Below, in pieces: positions 51,241-61,461 of a stretch of DNA of 64,000 bases. The notes under the pieces were generated by a model that ran no database searches, had not been told where the DNA came from, and was given only the letters and a program-made list of their open reading frames with translations. Positions within the stretch are counted from its first letter, which is position 1. Every line of letters begins with the position of its first letter. The stretch covers positions 62,001-126,000 of the forward strand of contig NZ_SMZP01000004.1 of assembly GCF_013181195.1 (NCBI RefSeq). Reading direction: 5' to 3'. The DNA comes from Caulobacter sp. RHG1. Its GTDB lineage: Bacteria; Pseudomonadota; Alphaproteobacteria; Caulobacterales; Caulobacteraceae. The position numbers and the translations under genes are program-made.

Positions 51241-51393
51241 TCAGCGAATGATGGGCAGCTCGGCCAGTGCTCCATCGATCAACTCGACGCGGGCGCTTTC
51301 GTCGAGAATGCCTGCCTCCTGCATGCGTAAGACGTCGTCCAGCGTGAAGCGGTGCAGCTGCGACGTCTCCAGCAATTGGACGATGACGTTCAT
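51241..51393 (-). pseudogene. Remnant of a Uma2-family nuclease-like gene
   Basis: An ATG at 51393 opens a 50-codon frame (MNVIVQLLETSQLHRFTLDD ... MQEAGILDESARVELIDGAL) that stops at 51241. The sequence FTLDDVLRMQEAGILDESARVELIDG matches the N-terminal third of Uma2 proteins (restriction endonuclease-like, normally about 180-200 residues). Downstream only a non-conserved tail follows before the neighbouring gene. So it looks like a truncated relic; it could also be a short active protein. Confidence 0.6.
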
Positions 51394-51424
51394 GGCCGTG
51401 ATGCTACACGGCCATGGCCGATCG

Positions 51425-53578
51425 CTAAGCCGCCGTTCCCTGGCTGTAGCCCAGCTGGACGTTCAGCTTTTCCAGCACCTCGATGGCCGCTTCGGCGATG
51501 ACCGTGCCGGGCGGGAAGATGCTGGCGGCGCCGGCGTCCAGCAGGGCCTGGAAGTCCTGCGGCGGGATCACGCCGCCGACCACCACGACGATGTCGGAGC
51601 GGTCACGGGCGGCCAGCTCGGCCTTCAGTTCCGGCACCAGCGTCAGGTGGCCGGCGGCCAGGGACGAGGCTCCGACCACGTGGACGCCGGCCTTGATGGC
51701 TTCCTCGGCGGCCTCGGCGGGGGTCTGGAACAGCGGCCCGATCTCGACCTTGAAGCCGAGGTCGGCGAAGGCGCTTGAGATCACCTTCTGGCCGCGGTCA
51801 TGGCCATCCTGGCCCATCTTGGCGACCATGATGCGGGGCGCGCCGCCGTGGGCCTCGCGGAAGGCGGCGACCATGGCTCGGGCCCGCGCTGTCTTCGGGT
51901 CGGCGCCAGCCTCCTTGCTGTAGACGCCTTCGATCGCCTTGATCACGGCGCGGTGGCGACCGAAGACCTTCTCCATGGCCATGCTGATCTCGCCGACTGT
52001 GGCCTTGGCGCGGGCGGCGTCGACGGCCAGGGCCAGCAGGTTGCCAGTCCCACGGGCGCCGTCTTCCAGAGCTTTCAAAGCGCGTTCGGTCTCGGCGGGA
52101 TCGCGCTCGGCCTTCAAACGGGCCAGCTTTTCCAGCTGCTGCGCGCGGACCGACCCGTTGTCGACCTTCAGCATCGGGATGTCGTCGGCGACCTCGGGCT
52201 TGTAGCGGTTGACGCCGACCACGCTCTGCCTGTTGGCGTCGATGCGGGCCTGGGTCTTGGCGGCGGCTTCCTCGATGCGCAGCTTGGGGATGCCCTGCTC
52301 GATGGCCTTGGCCATGCCGCCGGCGGCTTCCACTTCCTCGATGTGCGCGAGCGCCTTCTGGGCCAGCTCGTAGGTCAGGCGCTCGACATAATAGCTGCCG
52401 CCCCAGGGGTCGGCGACGCGCGTCGTGCCGCTCTCCATCTGCAGGAACAGCTGGGTGTTGCGGGCGATCCGGGCCGAGAAATCGGTGGGCAGGGCCAGCG
52501 CTTCGTCCAGGGCGTTGGTGTGCAGGCTCTGGGTCTGACCGTTCACGGCGGCCATGGCCTCGACGCAGGTACGCGAGACGTTGTTGAAAACGTCCTGCGC
52601 CGCCAGCGACCAGCCGCTGGTCTGGCTGTGCGTCCGGAGGCTGAGCGAGCGGTCGTCCTTGGGCTCGAACTCGCGCTTCATCAGGCGGGCCCAGAGGAGG
52701 CGGGCCGCGCGCATCTTCGCCACCTCCATGAAGTAGTTCATGCCGATGGCCCAGAAGAAGCTCAGGCGTGGCGCGAAGGTGTCGATGCTCATGCCGGCCG
52801 CGACGCCGGCCCGGGCGTATTCGACGCCGTCGGCCAGGGTATAGGCCAGCTCCAGGTCGGCCGACGCGCCGGCCTCCTGCATGTGGTAGCCGCTGATCGA
52901 GATCGAGTTGAACTTGGGCATGTTCGCCGAGGTGAAGGCGAAGATGTCCGAGATGATCCGCATCGAGGGCGCGGGCGGATAGATGTAGGTGTTCCGCACC
53001 ATGAACTCTTTGAGGATATCGTTCTGGATCGTCCCCGACAGCTTGTCGGCGCTGACGCCCTGTTCCTCGGCCGCGACGATGTAGAGCGCCAGGATCGGCA
53101 GCACCGCGCCGTTCATGGTCATCGACACGCTCATCTTGTCGAGCGGGATTCCGGAAAACAGCGTGCGCATGTCCAGGATCGAGTCGATGGCCACGCCGGC
53201 CATGCCGACGTCGCCCTTCACCCGCTCGTGGTCAGAGTCATAGCCGCGGTGGGTGGCCAGGTCGAAGGCCACCGACAGGCCCATTTGGCCGGCCGCCAGG
53301 TTGCGGCGATAGAAGGCGTTACTGTCCTCGGCGGTGGAGAAGCCTGCGTACTGTCGCACCGTCCACGGGTTGGTCACGTACATGGTCGGGTAGGGGCCGC
53401 GCACGAACGGCGCGACGCCCGGGAAACCGCCGGTGAAGTCTAGGCCCGCTGCGTCTTCGGCGTCGTAGGCCGGGGCGACGGCGACGCCTTCCGGCGTATT
53501 CCAGGCCTCGCCCTCAGGGGGGGCTGAGGAGGCGACTTCGGCGAAGTCGATCGTGGTGAAGTCGGGGAACTTGCTCAT
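51425..53578 (-). CDS. mutB: Methylmalonyl-CoA mutase, large (catalytic, B12-binding) subunit
   Basis: A 717-residue adenosylcobalamin enzyme that interconverts methylmalonyl-CoA and succinyl-CoA. The N-terminal TIM barrel has [25 protein letters not shown] and [48 protein letters not shown] and the [10 protein letters not shown] segment. The C-terminal B12 domain has the base-off motif [13 protein letters not shown] (D-x-H-x-x-G) and [10 protein letters not shown]. This serves propionate, odd-chain lipid and branched-chain amino acid breakdown. The small-subunit gene lies 3 bases upstream in the same direction. Confidence 0.97.
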   Translation of the reverse strand: MSKFPDFTTIDFAEVASSAPPEGEAWNTPEGVAVAPAYDAEDAAGLDFTGGFPGVAPFVRGPYPTMYVTNPWTVRQYAGFSTAEDSNAFYRRNLAAGQMGLSVAFDLATHRGYDSDHERVKGDVGMAGVAIDSILDMRTLFSGIPLDKMSVSMTMNGAVLPILALYIVAAEEQGVSADKLSGTIQNDILKEFMVRNTYIYPPAPSMRIISDIFAFTSANMPKFNSISISGYHMQEAGASADLELAYTLADGVEYARAGVAAGMSIDTFAPRLSFFWAIGMNYFMEVAKMRAARLLWARLMKREFEPKDDRSLSLRTHSQTSGWSLAAQDVFNNVSRTCVEAMAAVNGQTQSLHTNALDEALALPTDFSARIARNTQLFLQMESGTTRVADPWGGSYYVERLTYELAQKALAHIEEVEAAGGMAKAIEQGIPKLRIEEAAAKTQARIDANRQSVVGVNRYKPEVADDIPMLKVDNGSVRAQQLEKLARLKAERDPAETERALKALEDGARGTGNLLALAVDAARAKATVGEISMAMEKVFGRHRAVIKAIEGVYSKEAGADPKTARARAMVAAFREAHGGAPRIMVAKMGQDGHDRGQKVISSAFADLGFKVEIGPLFQTPAEAAEEAIKAGVHVVGASSLAAGHLTLVPELKAELAARDRSDIVVVVGGVIPPQDFQALLDAGAASIFPPGTVIAEAAIEVLEKLNVQLGYSQGTAA

Positions 53579-53581
53579 GGC

Positions 53582-55075
53582 TCAGGCCCCCTCGAAAGCG
53601 GCGGCGAAGCGGACGGGCGTCAGGGGCGGGCACCGGCTGTCGGGACCGGGCAGGCGGACGTCGGGACCGGTCTTGGCGAAGGCGGACGCGTCGGGCGCCT
53701 CGACCTCCGGCGTCTTGTCATCGGCATTGGGGAAGACCGTGACGCCCAGAATCTTGCGGGATTTGTCGGCATAGGCGGCTTCCTGGAGGCCGCGGGTCTT
53801 GGTCACCGCGTCGGCGATCGCACCGCTCTCCAGCGCCTTGACGATCCCGCCGGCCGTTTCGATCTCCTGGAAGCCGCTCCAGGCAGTGCGGGCCAGTTGG
53901 TCGGTCAGACTGTCGAGGTACCAAGCCCCGCCGGCCGGATCGGCGACGCGCCCCAGATTGCTCTCTTCCATCAACACCAGCTGCGTGTTGCGGACCTGGC
54001 GGCGGGCGAAGGCGGTGGGCAAGCCGATGGAGTCGGTGAAGGCGTCCAGCACGATCGCGTCGGCCCCGCCGACCGCGCCGGCGAACCCGGCCGAGGTCAG
54101 GCGCAGCAGATTGGTCCAGGCGTCGGCCTTGGCCAGCATCCGGCGCGAGGAACGGACCTCGATCTTGGGCGCGACGGTGACGCCGCAGGCCTGCGTGAGC
54201 CGCGCCCACATCGCCTTGGCGGCGCGGACCTTGGCGACGCCGGTGAAATATTCGCCGTCCAGGCTGACGCCCAGCACGATGCGGCCGAAGGCGTCTTCCT
54301 GAGACAGGCCCGAGCGCACCAGGGCCTTGGCGTAGGCGAGCGCGCTGGCGGTCATCATCGCCAGCTCCTCGGTATTGGATCCGCCGGCTTCATGCGCGGT
54401 GCGACCGCTCGCCAGAAACAGGCTGGCCTTGGCGTAGGTCTCGGAGAGGCGCGCGGCGACCGTGGCGGCGTTGAAGACGTGCGCCTCGATCGGGCCCGGG
54501 CTGGTTCCGGTCTCGGCGAACGTGCTGAGCGGATCGAGGTGAAAGGCCAGCGGCGCATTCGGAGCGCCCTTGGCCAGGACGCTCAGCCAGTCGGCGGCCT
54601 TGGGACCCAGGTAGCCGGCGTCGAGGGACACGGTCGCCAGGTCGATCAGGACGCCCGACAGCGCCTGGGCCAGATCGTCCACGGAACCGATCGCGACGCC
54701 GTCCGCGCCCTTGGGATCAATCTTCAGCAGCACCGAGGCCGCGCCGTTCTCCAGGTCGGTCAGGATGTCCCGCGCCGTATGGACCGGATCGGGATGGGCG
54801 GCGCGAACGCGCAGGTCCCACGGCCGTTCGGGGTCACGCAGGCGCAGATCGCGGGCCACCGCGACGCCGTCTTCTGCCGTGTACAGCGGCTGGATCGTCA
54901 GGCCGTCGGGTGTGGTCACCGTTAGAGCCTCGTCGAAGCTTTGGCCCTTCAGCGTCTTCTCGACCAGGGCCATCCAGCGCGCGCGGGTCGCCGCGTCGCC
55001 TTGCGCGCCGAAGTCGTCGGCCAGGGGCGTGGCGGTCACGGCGTTTCTCTCCTGAGGTGCGATATCAGAGGCCAT
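53582..55075 (-). CDS. mutA: Methylmalonyl-CoA mutase, small subunit
   Basis: 497 residues from ATG 55075; the frame is open 28 codons further but without similarity. It is a degenerate paralogue of the large subunit with a similar barrel (FLASGRTAHEAGGSNTEELAMM, VLDAFTDSIGLPTAFARRQVRNTQLVLMEESNLGRVADPAGGAWYLD) and lacks a canonical B12-binding D-x-H-x-x-G motif. It partners the large subunit without binding cofactor. Both genes form one operon, divergent from the nitronate monooxygenase-like gene. Confidence 0.93.
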   Translation of the reverse strand: MASDIAPQERNAVTATPLADDFGAQGDAATRARWMALVEKTLKGQSFDEALTVTTPDGLTIQPLYTAEDGVAVARDLRLRDPERPWDLRVRAAHPDPVHTARDILTDLENGAASVLLKIDPKGADGVAIGSVDDLAQALSGVLIDLATVSLDAGYLGPKAADWLSVLAKGAPNAPLAFHLDPLSTFAETGTSPGPIEAHVFNAATVAARLSETYAKASLFLASGRTAHEAGGSNTEELAMMTASALAYAKALVRSGLSQEDAFGRIVLGVSLDGEYFTGVAKVRAAKAMWARLTQACGVTVAPKIEVRSSRRMLAKADAWTNLLRLTSAGFAGAVGGADAIVLDAFTDSIGLPTAFARRQVRNTQLVLMEESNLGRVADPAGGAWYLDSLTDQLARTAWSGFQEIETAGGIVKALESGAIADAVTKTRGLQEAAYADKSRKILGVTVFPNADDKTPEVEAPDASAFAKTGPDVRLPGPDSRCPPLTPVRFAAAFEGA

Positions 55076-55202
55076 TTTCGAGCGAGTTGCTCCCCTGCCG
55101 TAACGACCGTCAAGCCTTGCGCGGGCGGCAAACGGGCGTTTAATCTGATCGTCGTTCATATAGTCGGCGCGGAACGCCGATCACCGAAGGGGGAACTCGC
55201 CC

Positions 55203-56210
55203 ATGGCTCTGCCGCCGATCCTGCGTGACCGTCTGCGTCTTCCGGTCATCGCCTCGCCGCTGTTCATCATCAGCAATCCCGATCTGGTGATCGCCCAGTG
55301 CAAGGCGGGGATCGTCGGTTCGTTCCCGTCGCTGAACGCCCGCCCGATCTCGCAACTGGACGAGTGGCTGCACCGGATCACCGAGGAACTGGCCGCCTAT
55401 GACCGCGCACATCCGGAAGCCCCGAGCGCGCCGTTCGCCGTCAACCAGATCGTCCACAAGACCAACAACCGGCTCGAGGAAGACATCGAGATGTGCGTCA
55501 AGCACAAGGTCCCGGTGGTCATCACCTCGCTGGGCGCTCGCGAGGATCTGAACCAGGCGATTCATTCCTACGGCGGCATCACCCTGCACGACGTCATCAC
55601 TGACCGTTTCGCCCGCAAGGCGATCGAAAAGGGCGCTGACGGCCTTATCCCCGTGGCGGCGGGCGCCGGCGGGCACGCCGGCACCCTCTCGCCGTTCGCC
55701 CTGATCCAGGAAATCCGCGAGTGGTTCGACGGGCCGGTGGCGCTGTCGGGCTCGATCGCCTCGGGCCGCTCGATCCTGGCCGCCCAGGCCATGGGCGCGG
55801 ACCTGGCCTATATTGGCTCGGCCTTCATCGCGACCGAAGAGGCCAACGCCATCGAGGGCTACAAGCAGGGCATCGTCGAAGGCCAGGCCGACGGCATCGT
55901 CTATTCGAACCTGTTCACCGGCGTGCACGGCAACTATCTGCGCTCGTCGATCGTCAATGCGGGCCTGGACCCCGACAACCTGCCGGTCAGCGATCCGTCC
56001 AAGATGAGCTTCGGCTCGGGCGGCAACCAGGAAGCCAAGGCCTGGCGCGACATCTGGGGCTCGGGCCAGGGCATCGGCGCGATCAAGGACGTGCTGCCGG
56101 CTGGCGAACTCATCGCCAAGTTCGCGGCGGAGTACGAGCAGGCCAAGGCCGAACTGGCGGCCAAGACGGCGCTTACCTCTGGAAATCACTTGGCTTTCGC
56201 CGCCGAGTAG
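55203..56210 (+). CDS. Nitronate monooxygenase-family FMN enzyme
   Basis: A 335-residue TIM-barrel flavoprotein. N-terminal LPVIASPLFIISNPDLVIAQCKAGIVGSFPSLNARP is the FMN-binding entrance, and PVAAGAGGHAGTLSPFALIQEI holds the catalytic-region His. SGSIASGRSILAAQAMGADLAYIGSAFIATEEA is the phosphate-binding part. Members oxidise alkyl nitronates, or act as enoyl-ACP reductase (FabK)-like or as quinone reductases. The ATG at 55203 is preceded by GAAGGGGGAAC, a strong ribosome-binding site. The true substrate is unknown. Confidence 0.88.
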   Translation: MALPPILRDRLRLPVIASPLFIISNPDLVIAQCKAGIVGSFPSLNARPISQLDEWLHRITEELAAYDRAHPEAPSAPFAVNQIVHKTNNRLEEDIEMCVKHKVPVVITSLGAREDLNQAIHSYGGITLHDVITDRFARKAIEKGADGLIPVAAGAGGHAGTLSPFALIQEIREWFDGPVALSGSIASGRSILAAQAMGADLAYIGSAFIATEEANAIEGYKQGIVEGQADGIVYSNLFTGVHGNYLRSSIVNAGLDPDNLPVSDPSKMSFGSGGNQEAKAWRDIWGSGQGIGAIKDVLPAGELIAKFAAEYEQAKAELAAKTALTSGNHLAFAAE

Positions 56211-56223
56211 ACGGGCGAGCCAC

Positions 56224-56247
56224 GGGGACGGAGCAGCTTCCGTCCCC
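56224..56247 (+). terminator. Hairpin after the nitronate monooxygenase gene
   Basis: A perfect 9-bp stem GGGGACGGA / TCCGTCCCC with a 6-base loop, 13 bases after the stop codon, followed by GCTTGTC. A likely terminator though the T-run is poor. Confidence 0.65.
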
Positions 56248-56303
56248 GCTTGTCGCGGCGGGTCGATGCTGAAGCGGTCTTCAATCCGCTCCAGGAGCCG
56301 CAC

Positions 56304-57023
56304 ATGTTCGACGACGTCACGCCCCGCCTCGGCCTGCCCTATGTGGTCGCCGCCCAGGCCCAGAAGCACATTCCGATCAACGAGAGCCTGGCCCGTCTGG
56401 ACGGGCTGGTGCAACTGGCCCTCGAGAGCCGGTCGGTCGCCGTGCAGCCGGCCAGCCCCGTCAATGGCGGGGTCTGGATCGCCGCGTGGCCCGGCCCGCC
56501 TGCCGGGACCCTGATGCGCTTCGAGGCCGGCGTCTGGGAGGCCATCGCCCCCGCCGAAGGCGTGCTGGCCTGGGTCAAGGACGAGAACCAGATGGTCGCC
56601 TTCGACGGCGCGGCCTGGGTCCCGCTGTCGGCCACCTTCAAGAGCCTGACCGCCGCCCAGACCCCGAACCAGGCCAACACCCGGCTGGAGGTCCTGGAGC
56701 AGGAGCTCACGCTGTCCGGCGCGTCGGTCGCGACCAGCATCGCCATCCCCAACCGCGCCATCGTGCTGGCCGTCTCGACCCGCACCACGGCCGCGATCAC
56801 CGGCGCGGCGTCCTACAATTGCGGCGTGTCCGGCGAGGCCAGCAAGTTTGGCGGTTCGCTGGGCGTGGCCAAGAATTCCAGCAACATCGGCGTGGTCGGG
56901 CCGACGGCCTACTACTCAGACACGCCGGTGGTGCTGGCCGCGGTTGGCGGCAGCTTCGTCGCCGGCAAGGTGCGGGTGGCCATCCACGTTCTGCGCTTCG
57001 ACGCCCCCGCTTCGGCAGTCTGA
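56304..57023 (+). CDS. DUF2793-domain protein (phage/GTA tail-associated family)
   Basis: 239 residues from ATG 56304, with AGGAG 9 bases upstream. The N-terminal DUF2793 domain (about 3-90) reads VTPRLGLPYVVAAQAQKHI, INESLARLDGLVQLALESR and WIAAWPGPPAGTLMRFEAGVWE. A short coiled link and a beta-rich C-terminal domain (about 130-239) follow. DUF2793 occurs in tail fibre-like proteins of alphaproteobacterial prophages and gene transfer agents. No other phage gene is nearby, so it may be a stray or a domesticated adhesin-like protein. Confidence 0.82.
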   Translation: MFDDVTPRLGLPYVVAAQAQKHIPINESLARLDGLVQLALESRSVAVQPASPVNGGVWIAAWPGPPAGTLMRFEAGVWEAIAPAEGVLAWVKDENQMVAFDGAAWVPLSATFKSLTAAQTPNQANTRLEVLEQELTLSGASVATSIAIPNRAIVLAVSTRTTAAITGAASYNCGVSGEASKFGGSLGVAKNSSNIGVVGPTAYYSDTPVVLAAVGGSFVAGKVRVAIHVLRFDAPASAV

Positions 57024-57062
57024 CGCGTTGACGGCGGGGGCGGAGTCGCTTAAACGCCGCCT

Positions 57063-57187
57063 CACCTTTGGGGAGTAGCCGCCCGCGCCTATCAGCGGGC
57101 CCCGCCGTCAACACACTTGGATCCTCGGATCCATGGCGCGGGGAAGGGAAGCGGACCGACAGCGCTTCCTTGGCGAGACCAATGGCG
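57063..57187 (+). ncRNA. yybP-ykoY (manganese) riboswitch
   Basis: CACCTTTGGGGAGTAGCC (57063-57080) is the highly conserved 5' element of the yybP-ykoY motif. GGCGAGACC (57172-57180) is the conserved 3' element. Helix P1 forms between CCTTTGG (57065-57071) and CCAATGG (57179-57185) with one mismatch. Internal stems include GCCCGCG..CGGGC. The class senses Mn2+, and it lies 71 bases before a GDT1-type transporter, a standard target. A following 7-bp stem GGGCCGG (57201-57207) / CCGGCCC (57235-57241) may be the expression platform controlling translation. Confidence 0.88.
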
Positions 57188-57258
57188 ACGATCTCCATCC
57201 GGGCCGGCTGGGTATCGACGCTATTGGCATGCGCCCGGCCCAGAGAGTCTTGCGAACC

Positions 57259-57834
57259 ATGGAAGCCTTACTCGTCTCGACGCTGGTCGTGGCCATCGCC
57301 GAAATTGGCGACAAAACCCAGCTCCTGGCCATCATCCTGGCCACGCGCTTCAAGAAGCCGATCCCCGTCATTCTCGGTATCCTGGCCGCCACCCTGGCCA
57401 ACCACGCCCTGGCCGCCACCGCCGGCTACTGGGTTTCGGATTTCCTCAGCGGCGACGTGTTCCGCTGGGCCATCGCCGTCTCGTTCATCGCCATGGCGGG
57501 CTGGGCGCTGATCCCCGACAAGGCCGATGACGAGGATGGCGGCAATGTCGGCCGCTACGGCGTGTTCCTGACCACCACCATCGCCTTCTTCCTGGTCGAG
57601 ATGGGCGACAAGACCCAGATCGCCACCGTCGCCCTGGGCGCCAAGTTCCACTCGATCTTCTGGGTGTCGATGGGCACCACCCTGGGCATGATGCTGGCCA
57701 ACGTGCCGGCCGTGTATCTGGGCGAAGCGGCGACCAAGATCGTGCCGCTGAAGTATGTGCGCATCGGCGCGGCCGTAATCTTCCTTCTGCTGGGCCTTTG
57801 GCAGGCGGCGGAACTTCTGGGTCTGTTGAAGTAA
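57259..57834 (+). CDS. TMEM165/GDT1 (UPF0016)-family cation transporter, probable Mn2+ exporter
   Basis: 191 residues from ATG 57259; the longer in-frame start at 57133 lies inside the riboswitch. Two UPF0016 repeats each contain the E-x-G-D-K-[TS] motif: VAIAEIGDKTQLLAIILA near residue 15 and FLVEMGDKTQIATVALGA near residue 115. About six transmembrane helices are seen. Family members export Mn2+ or exchange Ca2+/Mn2+ for protons. The Mn2+ riboswitch upstream supports manganese export under excess. Confidence 0.92.
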   Translation: MEALLVSTLVVAIAEIGDKTQLLAIILATRFKKPIPVILGILAATLANHALAATAGYWVSDFLSGDVFRWAIAVSFIAMAGWALIPDKADDEDGGNVGRYGVFLTTTIAFFLVEMGDKTQIATVALGAKFHSIFWVSMGTTLGMMLANVPAVYLGEAATKIVPLKYVRIGAAVIFLLLGLWQAAELLGLLK

Positions 57835-57850
57835 GCGCCCCAGACGCTAA

Positions 57851-57879
57851 GAGGGGCGGAGCAAGGAGTTCCGCCCCTC
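57851..57879 (+). promoter_or_regulatory. Hairpin presenting the ribosome-binding site of the oxoprolinase gene
   Basis: A perfect 10-bp stem GAGGGGCGGA / TCCGCCCCTC (57851-57860 and 57870-57879) whose 9-base loop contains AAGGAG (57863-57868). The stem ends on the base before the ATG (57880). It may end transporter transcripts and also gate oxoprolinase translation. Confidence 0.55.
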
Positions 57880-60800
57880 ATGACCGAAGATCCGCGCGGC
57901 TGGGAGTTCTGGATCGACCGGGGCGGCACGTTTACAGACATCGTCGCGCGACGTCCCGACGGTTCGCTGGTCACCCACAAGCTGCTGTCGGAAAATCCCG
58001 AGCACTATGCCGACGCGGCCGTCGCCGGCGTTCGGGCGTTGTTGCCGCAGAGCGCAACGATCGACGCGGTGAAGATGGGCACCACCGTCGCCACCAACGC
58101 CCTGCTCGAGCGCAAGGGCGAACCGACGGTTCTGGCGATCACGGCGGGTCATGCCGACGCGCTGCGGATCGGCTACCAGGCGCGGCCCAAGCTGTTCGAG
58201 CGCAATATCGTCAAGCCCGAGGCCCTGTACGACCGCGTCGTCGAGATCGACGAGCGGATGAGCGTCGAGGGGCAGGTCCTGCGGCCGCTGGATGTGCCCG
58301 CCTCGCGAGCAGGCTTGCAGGCCGCGTTCGACGCCGGCTTCCGGGCGATCGCCATCGTGCTGCTGCACGGCTTCCGGTTCACCGACCACGAGGCGCGGGT
58401 GGTGGCGATCGCCCGCGAGATCGGCTACACCCAGGTCTCGGTCAGCCACGAGGTTAGCCCGCTGATGAAGCTGGTCGGGCGCGGCGACACCACCGTGGTC
58501 GACGCCTATCTGTCGCCGATCCTGCGCCGCTATGTCGACCAGGTGGCCGGCGCGCTGGGCCACGACACGCGCCTTCTCTTCATGCAGTCGAACGGCGGCC
58601 TGACCGATGCGCGGGCCTTCCGGGGCAAGGACGCCATCCTGTCGGGTCCGGCCGGCGGCGTGGTCGGCATGGCGCGGACGGCGGGCGAGGCCGGCTTCGA
58701 GCGGGTGATCGGCTTCGACATGGGCGGCACCTCGACCGACGTCTGCCACTATGCCGGCCAGTACGAACGGGCCTTCGAGACCGTGGTGGCCGGGGTGCGG
58801 ATGCGCGCGCCGATGATGAACATCCACACTGTGGCGGCGGGCGGCGGCTCGATCTGTTCGTTCGATGGGGCGCGGCTGCGCGTCGGCCCGGCCTCTGCCG
58901 GCGCCGTGCCAGGACCGGCGGCCTATCGCCGAGGCGGACCGCTGACGGTCACCGACTGCAACGTCATGCTGGGCAAGCTGCGGCCGGAGTTCTTCCCGCA
59001 GGTGTTTGGTCCCAATGCCGACCAGCCGCTGGACGCCGAGGCGGTGACGCGCGGCTTCGAGGCGGTGGCCAGTGAGATCACGGCCGCGACCGGCAAGGCC
59101 ATGACCCCGCAGGAGATCGCCGAGGGTTTCGTCACCATCGCCGTCGAGAACATGGCCAAGGCCGTGCGGCAGATCTCGATCCAGCGCGGCTACGACGTCA
59201 CCCGCTATGTCCTGGCCTGTTTCGGCGGGGCGGGCGGGCAGCACGCGTGCCTCGTGGCCGACACCCTGGGCATGACGAAGGTGATGATCCACCCATTTGC
59301 CGGGGTGCTCAGCGCCTACGGCATGGGCCTGGCCGACCTGCGGCTGATCCGCGAAGAGACGGTCGAGCGGCCGCTGGACGACGCGGGCGATCTCGCCGCG
59401 CGGGCGACGGTTCTGGCAGCTGAGGCAGGGGCGGCCTTGCGCGCACAGGACGTGCCTATGGCCTCGGTCGAGACCGTCGCCAGCCTGCGGGTGAAGTACG
59501 CCGGGACCGATACGCCGCTCGTCGTGCCGTTCGGCGACAGGGTGCGCGAAGAGTTCGAAGACCTGCATCATCGCCGGTTCGGCTTCACTTCGCCGACGAC
59601 GCCGCTGGTGGTCGAGACTTTGTCGGTCGAAGCGATCGGACATTCGGACGCCGGTTCCGAACCGGATTTTGAGTCCGGCGCGTCTCTCAGTGCTGACGCC
59701 CTGGCGCACGTCGAAACTCGGATGGCCGGAGCCAACCATACGACCCCCGTCTTCGACCGCGAAGCCCTCGCCGTCGGCGCTGAAATCCTCGGCCCGGCCA
59801 TCATCCGCGAGGCCACCGGCACGACCATCGTCGAGCCCGGCTGGCGCGCCACCGTCGACGCCCGCCTGAACCTGATCCTCGACCGCGTCGTCTCCCTGCC
59901 GGCCCGCAAGGCGATCGGGACACAGGCCGATCCGGTCATGCTGGAGGTGTTCAACAACCTCTTCATGGCCGTGGCCGAGGAGATGGGTTTCGCGCTGCAG
60001 AACACCGCCTATTCGGTCAACATCAAGGAGCGGCTGGACTTCTCCTGCGCTCTGTTCAGTCGCGACGGCGACCTGATCGCCAACGCGCCACACATGCCGG
60101 TGCATCTGGGCTCGATGGGCGACAGCGTGCGGGCCATCCGCGATGCGCGCGAGCACGACGGCCGGGGCATGAAGCCCGGTGACGTCTACATGCTCAACGC
60201 GCCCTACAACGGCGGCACTCACCTGCCGGACGTGACGGTCGTCATGCCGGTGTTCGATGCGGCGGGCGCTCTGCTGTTCTATGTCGCCGCGCGCGGCCAC
60301 CAGGGCGACATCGGCGGGATCACGCCGGGCTCGATGCCGCCGACCAGCAAGACGGTCGAGGAGGAGGGCGTTCTGATCGAGAACTTCCTGCTGGTCGAGG
60401 GCGGGCGGTTCCTAGAGGCAGAGACCCGATTCCTGTTGGCCTCCGGCCGCTGGCCGGCGCGCAATCCCGACCAGAACATCGGCGACCTGAAAGCCCAGAT
60501 CGCCGCCTGCGCGCGCGGGGCCGAGGCGCTTACCGGCATGGTCGCCGAGTTTGGCCAGGACGTCGTCGAGGCCTACATGGCCCACGTCCAGGACAATGCC
60601 GAGGAGGCCGTTCGCCGCGTGCTGGCGACGATGCGGAGCGGATCGTTCGCCTACGCGCTGGACGATGGTTCGGTGGTGAAGGTGGCGATCGAGGTCGACC
60701 AAGAAGCGCGTACCGCCCGCGTCGACTTCACCGGCACCAGCGACCAGGTCCCGACAAACTTCAACGCTCCGGCCTCGATCTGCCGGGCGGCGGCGCTGTA

Positions 60801-61461
60801 CGTATTCCGCACCTTGGTCGGCGACGAGATCCCGATGAACGACGGCTGCCTGCGGCCCGTCGAGCTGGTCATTCCCGAGGGCTCGATGCTGCGGCCGCGC
60901 TATCCGGCGGCGGTGGTGGCTGGCAATGTCGAGACCAGCCAAGTCGTGGTCGACGCCCTCTATGGCGCTCTGGGCGTGATGGCCGGGGCGCAGGGGACGA
61001 TGAACAACTTCACTTTCGGCGACGACCGGCGGCAGTACTATGAGACCATCTGCGGCGGCTCGGGCGCGGGGCCGGACTTCGCGGGGACCGATGCGGTCCA
61101 AACCCACATGACCAACAGCCGACTGACCGATCCCGAGGTGCTGGAGACCCGTTATCCGGTGCTGGTCGAGGCCTTCTCGATCCGGCGCGGCTCGGGCGGG
61201 CAGGGCGCCTATCGCGGCGGTGACGGCGTGGTGCGCAAGATCGGCTTCCGCGAGCCCATGGTCGCGACCTTGCTGTCCAACCGCCGGCGCGTACCGCCGT
61301 TCGGGCTGGAAGGCGGCGGAGCGGGCGAAGTCGGCGCGGCGCGGATCGAGCGGGCCGACGGTTCCGTTCAGGCGATGGCCGCCACCGACCTGGTCGAGGT
61401 CGCGGCGGGCGACGCCATCGTCATCGAGACGCCGGGCGGCGGCGGTTGGGGGAAGGCGTGA
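57880..61461 (+). CDS. 5-oxoprolinase (fused hydantoinase A/B subunits)
   Basis: A 1193-residue fusion. The N-terminal ASKHA-type half (about 1-680) has [54 protein letters not shown] and [19 protein letters not shown]. The hydantoinase B half (about 690-1190) has [20 protein letters not shown] and [18 protein letters not shown]. Eukaryotic-type fused oxoprolinases hydrolyse 5-oxo-L-proline to glutamate using ATP, in glutathione salvage. The ATG overlaps no gene, and it ends with a TGA that shares its A with the next ATG. The physiological substrate could also be another lactam or hydantoin. Confidence 0.93.
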   Translation: MTEDPRGWEFWIDRGGTFTDIVARRPDGSLVTHKLLSENPEHYADAAVAGVRALLPQSATIDAVKMGTTVATNALLERKGEPTVLAITAGHADALRIGYQARPKLFERNIVKPEALYDRVVEIDERMSVEGQVLRPLDVPASRAGLQAAFDAGFRAIAIVLLHGFRFTDHEARVVAIAREIGYTQVSVSHEVSPLMKLVGRGDTTVVDAYLSPILRRYVDQVAGALGHDTRLLFMQSNGGLTDARAFRGKDAILSGPAGGVVGMARTAGEAGFERVIGFDMGGTSTDVCHYAGQYERAFETVVAGVRMRAPMMNIHTVAAGGGSICSFDGARLRVGPASAGAVPGPAAYRRGGPLTVTDCNVMLGKLRPEFFPQVFGPNADQPLDAEAVTRGFEAVASEITAATGKAMTPQEIAEGFVTIAVENMAKAVRQISIQRGYDVTRYVLACFGGAGGQHACLVADTLGMTKVMIHPFAGVLSAYGMGLADLRLIREETVERPLDDAGDLAARATVLAAEAGAALRAQDVPMASVETVASLRVKYAGTDTPLVVPFGDRVREEFEDLHHRRFGFTSPTTPLVVETLSVEAIGHSDAGSEPDFESGASLSADALAHVETRMAGANHTTPVFDREALAVGAEILGPAIIREATGTTIVEPGWRATVDARLNLILDRVVSLPARKAIGTQADPVMLEVFNNLFMAVAEEMGFALQNTAYSVNIKERLDFSCALFSRDGDLIANAPHMPVHLGSMGDSVRAIRDAREHDGRGMKPGDVYMLNAPYNGGTHLPDVTVVMPVFDAAGALLFYVAARGHQGDIGGITPGSMPPTSKTVEEEGVLIENFLLVEGGRFLEAETRFLLASGRWPARNPDQNIGDLKAQIAACARGAEALTGMVAEFGQDVVEAYMAHVQDNAEEAVRRVLATMRSGSFAYALDDGSVVKVAIEVDQEARTARVDFTGTSDQVPTNFNAPASICRAAALYVFRTLVGDEIPMNDGCLRPVELVIPEGSMLRPRYPAAVVAGNVETSQVVVDALYGALGVMAGAQGTMNNFTFGDDRRQYYETICGGSGAGPDFAGTDAVQTHMTNSRLTDPEVLETRYPVLVEAFSIRRGSGGQGAYRGGDGVVRKIGFREPMVATLLSNRRRVPPFGLEGGGAGEVGAARIERADGSVQAMAATDLVEVAAGDAIVIETPGGGGWGKA

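Noticed and set aside
57847..60300. A long minus-strand open frame (about 817 codons) opposite the oxoprolinase gene
   Set aside because: It is rich in Arg/His/Gly low-complexity sequence with no domain and lies antisense to a clear enzyme; such frames arise from high G+C codon bias.
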